Assembly (NCBI GenBank): GCA_002410755.1
Contig: DHOL01000070.1
Coordinates: forward strand, 1 to 5,779
From: Ruminococcaceae bacterium UBA5391
GTDB taxonomy: Bacteria > Bacillota > Clostridia > Oscillospirales > Acutalibacteraceae
DNA: 5,779 bases
Direction: 5' to 3'
In this document: positions 1 through 5,618 of the stretch, piece by piece
How positions within the stretch are numbered: position 1 is the first letter of the stretch
Layout of the letters: every line of letters starts with the position of its first letter
Made by a program: the position numbers and the translations under genes
The notes under the pieces: generated by a model
The model's database searches: none
What the model was told of the DNA's origin: nothing
What the model saw: the letters and a program-made list of their open reading frames with translations, nothing else

Positions 1-77
1 CGACATGGAACGGCCTGCGCCGGTACGCGGGGGCGTTCGGATATGAAATGTTACAAGGGAGGAAGAAAACAGCATGA
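1..77 (+). CDS. C-terminal end of an unidentified phage gene (5' end outside window)
   Basis: The third reading frame is open from the window edge and ends with TGA at 75-77, giving about 24 residues (TWNGLRRYAGAFGYEMLQ, then GRKKTA). The stop overlaps the ATG of the next gene as ATGA, the same junction used repeatedly downstream, which is the main reason to treat it as coding. The piece is too short to assign to a family. The basic tail and the W..LR.YA pattern suggest a small soluble protein, but no function is claimed. Confidence 0.55.
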   Translation, partial: TWNGLRRYAGAFGYEMLQGRKKTA

Positions 78-529
78 AGTTCAGTGAAATGAAGAGGGCC
101 GCCCATAACTGGCTTGCAGACCAGAAGGTTTGGCTAAGCATAATGGTAAACCCGGAATCCATTAACCGTGATGTTGATATTGCCGAAGGCTTCATCGACG
201 CACTCCATCTGCTTGGCATCTACAGTACAGACCAGGCCAAAGAAGCTTATGGGAAGTTGCGTGCCGCGCACGACGAAGCAATGAAAAAAACCGCCCTCAG
301 CGCTGGTAACACTGAAAGCGGCAAAACAAAAGAAAGCTGCCCCACTGGGGACAAAAGTTTAGCACATATCTACAGTATAGCAATGACGCCCGGCAACGTC
401 AAGTGCTGCAATGCGGACCTTTACAATCTGATTCGTTCCATGCAGGTTTCGCGGGTTAGCGACCCTGAGATTGTATGCACGCTGCTAAATATGCTCCGCC
501 CACAAAGAAGTGACGCTCATGCGGAGTGA
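74..529 (+). CDS. Hypothetical phage protein, 151 aa, two-part
   Basis: I do not recognise this protein. It starts at ATG 74, preceded by GGGAGG at 57-62, and the start overlaps the previous stop as ATGA. The first 70 or so residues look helical and rich in Ala and charged residues (MKFSEMKRAAHNWLADQK at the N-terminus). A polar Ser/Thr/Lys/Gly linker follows at about residues 73-93. A second compact segment from about 95 to 142 contains a CC pair (111-112) and the helix-like stretch DPEIVCTLLNMLRP. There is no signal peptide or membrane segment, so it is probably cytoplasmic. Its place just upstream of a recombination cassette suggests an early accessory protein. The reality of the gene is well supported by its RBS and coupling, but its function is unknown. 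Confidence 0.75.
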   Translation: MKFSEMKRAAHNWLADQKVWLSIMVNPESINRDVDIAEGFIDALHLLGIYSTDQAKEAYGKLRAAHDEAMKKTALSAGNTESGKTKESCPTGDKSLAHIYSIAMTPGNVKCCNADLYNLIRSMQVSRVSDPEIVCTLLNMLRPQRSDAHAE

Positions 530-749
530 TATTGTCGCCTATCGCGGTGTTGGCCCAGAGCGTGGGAAATACATAGAGGCGGAGGATGCCCTGGACTACG
601 CGATGGAGCGCTGCGGGATTCGCCCTTCCGCGGCGCCCGCTGATATGCAAGACAGGGACGAGTTCAACCGGATGCTGGTGGAGTGGTACTTTTCCGGCAA
701 CTGGCTTCCGGTGGAACAGGAAGACGGGCAGGAGGTGGAAGGCCCATGA
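519..749 (+). CDS. Small conserved-type phage protein, 76 aa
   Basis: A short acidic protein of unknown function. I chose ATG 519 over an in-frame GTG at 510 because AAAGAAG (504-510) is suitably spaced before 519, whereas nothing resembling a Shine-Dalgarno site precedes 510. It overlaps the upstream gene by 11 bases and ends in an ATGA junction with the YqaJ gene at 746. The C-terminal part, with DEFNRMLVEWYFSGNWLPVE, resembles a motif I recall in small uncharacterised proteins of clostridial prophages, but I cannot name a family. There are no membrane segments. Its position immediately before the exonuclease suggests co-expression with recombination genes. Confidence 0.7.
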   Translation: MRSDIVAYRGVGPERGKYIEAEDALDYAMERCGIRPSAAPADMQDRDEFNRMLVEWYFSGNWLPVEQEDGQEVEGP

Positions 750-1669
750 GCAAGCTGACGCATGAGCAATGGCTGGCGGAACGCCGGAAGTCAATCGGCG
801 GAAGCGACGCGGCGGCTATTGTCGGGATGAACCATTATGTCACGCCCTACATGCTTTGGGCGGACAAGACCGGCCGGCTGCCGGACAAGCCGGATAATGA
901 GGCAATGCGGCAGGGCCGTGACTTGGAACAGTATGTTGCCGACCGGTTCATGGAGGCTGCGGGGAAACGAGTGCGCCGCCACACGGCAATGTTCCGCAGC
1001 ACGGAGTATCCGTTCGCCCATGCGAATATCGACCGTGCGGTTATCGGGGAGCGTGCCGGGCTTGAATGCAAGACTACCAGCGTCCTGAACCTGAAGAAAT
1101 TTAGGAATGGCGAATACCCGGAGAACTATTACGTCCAGTGCGTCCACTATTTGGCCGTGACCGGGTGGGACCGGTGGTATCTTGCCGTTATCATCCTGAA
1201 CCAGGGCTTTAGGTGGTTCACAATCGAGCGTGACCAGGCGGAAATAGACGCGCTGATGCAGGCGGAGAAAGATTTCTGGAATACCTACGTGATGCCGGAT
1301 GTGCCGCCGCCGGTCGACGGGCTGCCACCGACAAGCGAAACGTTGGAATCAATCTTTCCAGGCGGTGGGGAGCAGGATGCGCCCCTGGATATGTTTGGGT
1401 GCGGAAACCTTATCCAGAAGTATCTTGCGACAAAGGACCTCGTTAAAACATATCAGCAGGAGCAGGAACAATGCAGGCAGGCCATCCAGCAGAGCCTTGG
1501 CAATGCGGAATCAGGCGTCTGCGGTGACTACTCAGTCATATGGAAACAGCAGTCACACAAGACATTTGACCTGAAGCGCTTTGCAGCAGACCACCCGGAG
1601 ATTGACCTTGGCGGCTATTATAAAAAATCTACATTCCGTAAATTTGATATAAAGGAGAATACAAAATGA
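746..1669 (+). CDS. YqaJ-family viral recombinase (lambda-type alkaline exonuclease), 307 aa
   Basis: The protein is a predicted 5'-3' double-strand DNA exonuclease of the YqaJ/lambda-Exo family (PD-(D/E)XK nuclease fold). It resects DNA ends to leave 3' single strands for its RecT partner. Family motifs are clear: RRKSIGGSDAAAIVGMN (residues 13-29), GRDLE (57-61), the Asp of AHANIDR (D96), LECKTT with E107 and K109, and YYVQCVHYLAVTG with Q131 and H134. D96, E107 and K109 form the expected metal-dependent catalytic triad. The C-terminal third (about 230-275) is Gln/Glu-rich and likely helical. The frame extends upstream to 683, but ATG 746 is preferred: GGAGGT lies at 731-736, it makes an ATGA junction with the previous stop, and family proteins begin close to the RRxxIGGSD motif. 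It is followed directly by recT through another ATGA overlap. Confidence 0.95.
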   Translation: MSKLTHEQWLAERRKSIGGSDAAAIVGMNHYVTPYMLWADKTGRLPDKPDNEAMRQGRDLEQYVADRFMEAAGKRVRRHTAMFRSTEYPFAHANIDRAVIGERAGLECKTTSVLNLKKFRNGEYPENYYVQCVHYLAVTGWDRWYLAVIILNQGFRWFTIERDQAEIDALMQAEKDFWNTYVMPDVPPPVDGLPPTSETLESIFPGGGEQDAPLDMFGCGNLIQKYLATKDLVKTYQQEQEQCRQAIQQSLGNAESGVCGDYSVIWKQQSHKTFDLKRFAADHPEIDLGGYYKKSTFRKFDIKENTK

Positions 1670-2466
1670 CATCCATTCAAAAAGCTGCTGAAAATACCGT
1701 TACAGCAAAGGCCGAAAAACGTACCATGCAGGACTACATAAAGAAGATGCAGGGGGAAATAAAAAAGGCACTGCCTTCTGTGCTGACACCGGAACGCTTT
1801 ACGCGCATCGTGCTTTCCGCCCTTTCTACAAACCCGAAGCTGCAGCAGACGACGCCTCAGTCTTTCCTTGGCGCCATGATGACGGCGGCGCAGCTCGGCC
1901 TTGAGCCAAACACACCTCTCGGGCAGGCTTACCTGATTCCATTCAAAAATAAGGGCGTTTTGGAATGCCAGTTCCAGCTTGGCTATAAAGGGCTGATTGA
2001 CCTTGCATACCGTTCCGGGCAGATTACGGTCATCCAGGCACACACCGTTTACGCGAACGATGAGTTCCATTATGAATTTGGGCTTGACCCGCAGCTAAAG
2101 CATGTGCCGGCTAAAGGTGACCGCGGAGATCCGGTATATTTCTATGGTATCTTTAAGACGAAGGACGGCGGGTTTGGGTTTGAAGTCATGAGCGTAGACG
2201 ACGTCCGCCGCCATGCTGAAAGGTTCAGCCAGGCTTATAAAAGCGAATATTCCCCCTGGAAAACGAATTTTGAAGAAATGGCAAAGAAGACAGTCCTCAA
2301 AAAGGCCCTCAAATATGCGCCGCTGAAAACAGAGTTTGTCCGTGGCGTCAGCACAGATGAAACGGTAAAGACGGAAATTTCCGATGATATGTTCAGCGTG
2401 CCGAATGAAACGATTGAAGTGGAAGGCCATGACGTGGATGCATCCACCGGTGAGGTGCAGAAATGA
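1666..2466 (+). CDS. recT: RecT-family single-strand annealing protein, 266 aa
   Basis: This is the single-strand annealing partner of the upstream exonuclease. RecT proteins coat resected single strands and anneal homologous strands in phage recombination. Hallmarks are the motif LGLEPNTPLGQAYLIPF (residues 77-93), the segment FQLGYKGLIDLAYRSG (103-118), and the conserved SPWKTNFEEMAKKT block (196-209) followed by a Lys-rich helix. The length is close to the usual 260-300 residues. The start is ATG 1666 with AAAGGAG at 1651-1657, overlapping the exonuclease stop as ATGA. The C-terminal 35 or so residues are acidic and probably disordered, a region that in annealing proteins often contacts partners such as SSB; that role is inferred. 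No SSB gene is visible in the window. Confidence 0.96.
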   Translation: MTSIQKAAENTVTAKAEKRTMQDYIKKMQGEIKKALPSVLTPERFTRIVLSALSTNPKLQQTTPQSFLGAMMTAAQLGLEPNTPLGQAYLIPFKNKGVLECQFQLGYKGLIDLAYRSGQITVIQAHTVYANDEFHYEFGLDPQLKHVPAKGDRGDPVYFYGIFKTKDGGFGFEVMSVDDVRRHAERFSQAYKSEYSPWKTNFEEMAKKTVLKKALKYAPLKTEFVRGVSTDETVKTEISDDMFSVPNETIEVEGHDVDASTGEVQK

Positions 2467-3044
2467 GCGCAAAAGATGAATTCCTCGAAGCCTTTTCCCT
2501 TTCCGTCAAGCGTCCGGGGGCCGACCGGCTCCTGGCCTGGCTGAAAAAGACGGATTTTTTCACGGCCCCTGCCAGCACCCGGTTCCATGGAGACCATGAA
2601 AGCGGCCTCGTGGAACACAGCCTGAATGTCTACCACAGGTTACAGGAGGAAATAAAGGCCCTGCCCGTTGCGCCTTCTGAAGAAACGGTTGCTGTTTGCG
2701 GTCTGCTGTATGATATCTGCAAGGCGAATTTCTACAAAGTATCCCAGCGCAACGCGAAGAATGAGAAAACCGGGAAATGGGAGAAGCAGCCATTCTACCA
2801 GGTGGAAGACCAGTTCCCGTATGGACATGGCGAAAAGTCGGTTTTCCTCATTGAACGGTTCATGCGCCTGAAGGTCGAAGAGGCCGTAGCCATCCGGTGG
2901 CACATGGGCGGTTTTGATGAATCGGTGAAGGGCGGAAGCTATGCCGTTTCCGGCGCGTTTGAAAAGTATCCGCTGGCCCTGTTGCTCCATGTGGCCGACA
3001 TGAAGGCAACGTACCTGGATGAAGGAAAGAAGGAGTCAGTATGA
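2463..3044 (+). CDS. Phage HD-domain protein (putative metal-dependent phosphohydrolase), 193 aa, with His-to-Tyr change in the HD motif
   Basis: The protein resembles the roughly 200-residue HD-superfamily proteins of Bacillota prophages. Recognisable blocks are GLVEHSLNVYHRL (48-60), GLLYDICKANFYKV (80-93), FPYGHGEKSVFLI (118-130), AIRWHMGGF (143-151) and LLLHVADM (173-180). In HD enzymes the metal ligands are H...HD...H...H...D. Here H52, D84, H122, H147 and D179 are present, but the His of the HD pair is Tyr83 (codon TAT at 2709-2711; CAT would restore His). The protein may therefore bind metal poorly, be inactive, or act as a binding protein. Family substrates are usually nucleotides, but none can be named here. 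It starts at ATG 2463 with GAGGTG at 2452-2457, coupled to recT by ATGA and to the Spo0A-like gene by ATGA. Confidence 0.88.
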   Translation: MSAKDEFLEAFSLSVKRPGADRLLAWLKKTDFFTAPASTRFHGDHESGLVEHSLNVYHRLQEEIKALPVAPSEETVAVCGLLYDICKANFYKVSQRNAKNEKTGKWEKQPFYQVEDQFPYGHGEKSVFLIERFMRLKVEEAVAIRWHMGGFDESVKGGSYAVSGAFEKYPLALLLHVADMKATYLDEGKKESV

Positions 3045-3391
3045 ATTCTGAAATTGTTGGGCTGCTCCGCCGTGTTGGGGTTCCGGCTCATATCAAAGGG
3101 TATGTCTGCCTGAAAGATGCACTGGAGCTGTGTTACGGCGATGGAAGCTATATTCATGCAGTCACGAAGCGGCTGTACCCGGATATTGCAAGGCGTGAAG
3201 AAACGACTGCCTCCCGTGTTGAACGGGTAATCCGTCACGCGATTGAAGTGGCATGGAGCCGCGGTGGCCTTGATACCCTTCAGAAGATTTTCGGCTGCAC
3301 GACAGATGCCAGCCATGACCATCCCACCAATGGTGAGTTTATCGCAACGCTGACCGAACAGCTCCATATCGAGCAGGAGGCGAAACAATGA
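3041..3391 (+). CDS. Stand-alone Spo0A C-terminal DNA-binding domain protein, 116 aa
   Basis: The whole protein corresponds to the effector domain of Spo0A, the master sporulation regulator of Bacillota, which binds 0A boxes through a helix-turn-helix. Diagnostic stretches are VGVPAHIKGY (12-21), RLYPDIA (44-50), ASRVERVIRHAIEVAWSRG (57-75, spanning the recognition-helix region) and PTNGEFIA (95-102). These match what I recall of cellular Spo0A very closely. The N-terminal receiver domain with its phospho-acceptor Asp is absent: the protein has 116 residues against roughly 260-270 for full-length Spo0A. This looks like a designed short gene rather than a truncation, because it has its own AGGAG at 3031-3035 and ATG 3041, and coupled ATGA junctions at both ends. 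Known biology: the isolated Spo0A effector domain can bind DNA without phosphorylation. Its role in this phage cassette, whether regulating host sporulation genes, phage promoters or replication, is inference. Confidence 0.95.
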   Translation: MNSEIVGLLRRVGVPAHIKGYVCLKDALELCYGDGSYIHAVTKRLYPDIARREETTASRVERVIRHAIEVAWSRGGLDTLQKIFGCTTDASHDHPTNGEFIATLTEQLHIEQEAKQ

Positions 3392-3969
3392 CTACAGCCG
3401 TTAAATACACGGACAATGACACCAATTCCGCGGACGATGGCGCAGAGCAGCAGCCGCAGACCTGCGACTGGAAGAATGCTTCCGGAGATGATGAGGAAGC
3501 ATCGGCAGATTCCGAGAGCGAAAAGCCGGTCGAACCTTTGCCAAACGGTCCAGACCTGAGTCTTCGGCTCCCTGCTTTCGATTCAGTCTTTGACGATGCC
3601 GATGCAAAACTCCGTGACCTATCACGTGCCATGAAGACGAAACTGATTGAGAGTGGAGAGCTATCAATCAAAATCGTCATCAACAACTACGGCAGCATCC
3701 TAAAGCCTGACCCAAAGAAATGTAAAGTTGAATGCGTTCCAAAGCCCGCGAAGGTATCAACGCAAATCCGTTTCCCGTCGGATCTTGAGATTGCCGTGGA
3801 GCAGGACGGGCGCGTGATTGTTCCGGCAGACCGCGACCAGCAGCTTTCCTTTAAAAACGACTCGGCACCCGGCGGCACAGTCACAGTGGATGGGAAGACC
3901 GGAGTTGTTGAGAAATATCAGGAGGACGGACAAGACTTTGAAGGGCCTTCCGTGGATGAGAAACCCTGA
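3388..3969 (+). CDS. Acidic phage protein of unknown function, 193 aa
   Basis: It starts at ATG 3388 with a perfect AGGAGG at 3375-3380 and an ATGA overlap with the Spo0A-like gene. Residues 1-55 are strongly acidic and probably disordered, with clusters such as SGDDEEASADSESEKP. A folded core follows at about 62-150. It has a predicted helix, DDADAKLRDLSRAMKTKLIE (69-88), then beta-type segments SIKIVINNY, CKVECVPKPAKVSTQIRF and LEIAVEQDGRVIVP. The tail (about 157-193) is Gly/Asp-rich. The helix-then-strands layout, with a late DGRV turn, is loosely like small Bacillota phage proteins labelled replication terminator, but this is a weak memory-based resemblance. It sits between recombination and replication genes, so a DNA-metabolism accessory role is plausible. 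The acidic N-terminus could also be a DNA mimic; nothing proves either. Confidence 0.8.
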   Translation: MTTAVKYTDNDTNSADDGAEQQPQTCDWKNASGDDEEASADSESEKPVEPLPNGPDLSLRLPAFDSVFDDADAKLRDLSRAMKTKLIESGELSIKIVINNYGSILKPDPKKCKVECVPKPAKVSTQIRFPSDLEIAVEQDGRVIVPADRDQQLSFKNDSAPGGTVTVDGKTGVVEKYQEDGQDFEGPSVDEKP

Positions 3970-3989
3970 GCAGGGAAAAGGCCAGAGAG

Positions 3990-3998
3990 GGCGGTGAT
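3990..3998 (+). promoter_or_regulatory. Extended Shine-Dalgarno site supporting a TTG start
   Basis: GGCGGTGAT resembles the extended anti-16S complement GGAGGTGAT with one mismatch, and lies about nine bases (from its GGCGG part) before TTG 4004. An in-frame TGA at 3995-3997 rules out any earlier start, and neither the nearby GTG 3994 nor ATG 3997 is in the gene's frame. This fixes TTG 4004 as the start of the replisome organizer. Confidence 0.7.
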
Positions 3999-4003
3999 GC
4001 TGG

Positions 4004-4852
4004 TTGTCTCGTCCGTTAAAGGACGGGGTTGATTATTTTCCATTCGATGTCGCGCTTGATGAGAAGTTTGAGCTGATCGAGGCGGAGTTTGGACTGACAG
4101 GATTTGCGGTAGTCGTTAAGCTGTACCAGAGAGTGTATCAGCGAGGTTACTACTGTGAATGGACAAATGAGGTTGCATTATTGTTCGGCCACAGAGTTGG
4201 CCTGGGTGGTAATGCCGTTTCTGAAATAGTAAGCGCCGCGGTCAAAAGAGGTATTTTTGACAAGGACATGTTTGAGAAATACCATATCCTCACTTCAAGA
4301 GGAATCCAGAAAAGGTATTTTGAGGCAGTCAGCCGCCGTAAATGTGTAAATGTCAAAAAAACGTACCTCTTAGTTGATGTTACCCAATCCCTGCCGAGTG
4401 CCAACATTTCATGGATAAATGATTGCAATAACCCCGAAAATGTAAGCGATAATCAACAAAGTAAAGGAAATGAAAGTAAAGTAAACAAGAGTAAAGAAAA
4501 AGATAATAATAAGCCCGGAGCTGCTTCCGCCCCTCCAGACCGCCGCCTTTTCATATCGCTTGTCTTAAATGATGAATCTGAATATCCGGTTTACGAAGAC
4601 CAAATTAAAAAGTGGGTTTCCCTCTATCCGGCCGTAAACGTAGAGCAGGAACTCCGGAAAATGGCGGGATGGTGTGAAGCAAACCCGAACAGAAGAAAAA
4701 CAAAGCACGGGATTCTGAATTTTATCAATTCATGGCTTTCCCGTGAGCAGGACAGAGGGGGGACGCAAAGAAATGAAAACGCAACTAACCGGTGTGCAGG
4801 GAATCCTGCGGAAAAAGCTCCGGCAGGGGAACCGCTCGGCACCGTCATTTGA
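4004..4852 (+). CDS. Phage replisome organizer with Lin1244/Lin1753-like N-terminal domain (DUF4373 type), 282 aa
   Basis: This is a predicted replication-initiation protein that recognises the phage origin and recruits the helicase loader encoded next. The N-terminus RPLKDGVDYFPFDVALDEKF (3-22) and the winged-helix-like region to about 112, including LTGFAVVVKLYQRVYQRGYY (31-50), match the Lin1244/Lin1753 domain seen in Bacillota phages. A polar Ser/Lys/Asn linker (about 141-175) contains three five-residue repeats. A compact C-terminal domain (about 183-252), with SEYPVYEDQIKKWVSLYPAV and RRKTKHGILNFINSWLSREQ, is typical of phage primosome proteins in this position. The start is TTG 4004, since the frame has a stop just upstream and the protein then begins exactly like family members. 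Its 4261-4500 part is clearly more A+T-rich (89 G/C of 240) than the flanks. The 3' end overlaps the loader gene by 80 bases. Confidence 0.9.
   Translation: MSRPLKDGVDYFPFDVALDEKFELIEAEFGLTGFAVVVKLYQRVYQRGYYCEWTNEVALLFGHRVGLGGNAVSEIVSAAVKRGIFDKDMFEKYHILTSRGIQKRYFEAVSRRKCVNVKKTYLLVDVTQSLPSANISWINDCNNPENVSDNQQSKGNESKVNKSKEKDNNKPGAASAPPDRRLFISLVLNDESEYPVYEDQIKKWVSLYPAVNVEQELRKMAGWCEANPNRRKTKHGILNFINSWLSREQDRGGTQRNENATNRCAGNPAEKAPAGEPLGTVI
4460..4504 (+). repeat. Three tandem 15-base direct repeats in an A+T-rich block (candidate origin iterons)
   Basis: Units begin at 4460, 4475 and 4490, and each opens with AGTAAAG, then any base, then AAA. The units are AGTAAAGGAAATGAA, AGTAAAGTAAACAAG and AGTAAAGAAAAAGAT. 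They lie in frame in the replisome organizer linker and encode SKGNE, SKVNK and SKEKD (residues 153-167). An A+T-rich run, AAAAAGATAATAATAA (4497-4512), follows. The line 4441-4500 has only 16 G/C in 60 bases. The repeats are directly visible; the origin role is inference, because similar Ser/Lys linkers occur in this protein family for purely protein-level reasons. Confidence 0.55.
4755..4762 (+). promoter_or_regulatory. Shine-Dalgarno site deciding the helicase-loader start
   Basis: GAGGGGGG lies ten bases before ATG 4773, inside the 3' part of the organizer gene. It favours ATG 4773 over the in-frame GTG at 4743, which has no comparable site upstream. Confidence 0.6.
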
Positions 4853-5618
4853 AGAGCACACGCAGCATCAGTGCGATGCAATGAATGCGACGGCCGGGAA
4901 ACTGGAAGATTACGATTGCCCGAAGTGCAGAAATAAGGGCGTTATCTATTTTGTAGGAGAAGGCGGTGAAATCAAATGCCGCGAGTGTGCTTGTATGGCT
5001 ATCCGGGCCAGTATGGCGCGGATTCGGAACAGCGGCCTTCAAAATCTGCTGGATATCTACACCTTCAGCAGATTCCAGACTGACACGCCGCTGCAGAAGC
5101 TCATGAAATCAACCGCGGAACAGTATTTGGATGACAGCGACGGCAGCTGGTTCTTTGTCGGCGGCCAGTCAGGCGCTGGAAAGTCCCATATCTGCACGGC
5201 CGTCGCCGGAGAGCTGCTGAAACGCGGAGAAGCGGTCCGATATATGCTCTGGAAGGATGAATCCACAAAAAGAAAGGCGGCCATCAATGACGAGGATGAA
5301 TACGACCGGTTGATTTCGCCGCTGAAGGCCGTGCAGGTCCTCTACATTGACGATTTATTTAAACCTGTGTATGACGACCGCGGCGTGCGCAGGCAGCCGA
5401 GCCCTGGGGACATTTCCCTTGCGTTTGAGATTATCAATTCGAGATATATCGCCGGGCCGAGTGGCGTGACGATTATTTCCAGCGAATGGACGATGGACGA
5501 GCTGCAGCGCATTGATCCGGCAACGGCCGGCCGCATCTTCCAGAAGGCGCAGGATTACTGCATTTCCATTACGCCGGGCAAAGGCCGGAATTACAGGCTC
5601 AGGAGGCAGAAACCTTGA
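4773..5618 (+). CDS. DnaC-like helicase loader, AAA+ ATPase with Cys-rich N-terminal domain, 281 aa
   Basis: This is a predicted ATP-dependent loader that delivers the host replicative helicase to the phage origin marked by the organizer. A helical N-terminus (about 1-46) precedes a probable zinc-binding element, DYDCPKCRNKG (C49, C52) with CRECACM (C69, C72, C74). The AAA+ core has Walker A GGQSGAGKS (130-138), Walker B VLYIDD (189-194), a sensor-1-like TIISSE (233-238) and a candidate arginine finger in AGRIFQKAQ (R254). The length and layout match phage and prophage DnaC/DnaI-type loaders. The start is ATG 4773, giving an 80-base out-of-frame overlap with the organizer; the family-typical N-terminal pattern GVQGILRKK (7-15) supports including these residues. 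No DnaB helicase gene is visible in the window, so host helicase is probably used. Confidence 0.93.
   Translation: MKTQLTGVQGILRKKLRQGNRSAPSFEEHTQHQCDAMNATAGKLEDYDCPKCRNKGVIYFVGEGGEIKCRECACMAIRASMARIRNSGLQNLLDIYTFSRFQTDTPLQKLMKSTAEQYLDDSDGSWFFVGGQSGAGKSHICTAVAGELLKRGEAVRYMLWKDESTKRKAAINDEDEYDRLISPLKAVQVLYIDDLFKPVYDDRGVRRQPSPGDISLAFEIINSRYIAGPSGVTIISSEWTMDELQRIDPATAGRIFQKAQDYCISITPGKGRNYRLRRQKP
5601..5606 (+). promoter_or_regulatory. Shine-Dalgarno site for the TTG-initiated last gene
   Basis: A perfect AGGAGG lies eight bases before TTG 5615, inside the end of the loader gene. It is the best evidence that translation restarts at the TTGA overlap rather than at the in-frame ATG 5642 further on. 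Confidence 0.65.

Noticed and set aside
284..293. Run of seven A residues, also at 4354-4360, as possible -1 frameshift sites.
   Set aside because: The phase is wrong for a classic slippery heptamer, both reading frames continue normally into well-formed protein, and no downstream extension frame makes sense.
683..745. Upstream in-frame extension of the YqaJ gene from 683.
   Set aside because: The extra 21 residues are Gly/Arg-rich read-through of the preceding small gene, no ribosome site fits, and ATG 746 has GGAGGT and the usual ATGA junction.
881..900. Short direct repeat GCCGGAC/GCCGGAT.
   Set aside because: It is explained by the encoded PDKPD residues and is too short to treat as a site.
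1618..2070. Long open frame on the minus strand (150 codons), and similar minus-strand frames such as 456-794, 2235-2636 and 2939-3388.
   Set aside because: They lie antisense to well-supported genes, show no recognisable domains, and are expected by chance opposite G+C-rich coding sequence.
181..2834. Possible 0A boxes: TGNCGAA matches at 181-187, 1108-1114, 2399-2405 and 2828-2834.
   Set aside because: Several such loose matches are expected by chance in a window this size. All lie inside coding sequence, and I found no TGTCGAA match, so they do not support local autoregulation.
3970..4003. Possible terminator or promoter in the 34-base gap.
   Set aside because: There is no hairpin with a T-run and no recognisable -35/-10 pair; the gap holds mainly the ribosome site for the TTG start.
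4743..4772. GTG 4743 as start of the helicase loader.
   Set aside because: There is no good ribosome site before it, while ATG 4773 has a purine-rich GAGGGGGG ten bases upstream and gives a family-like N-terminus.
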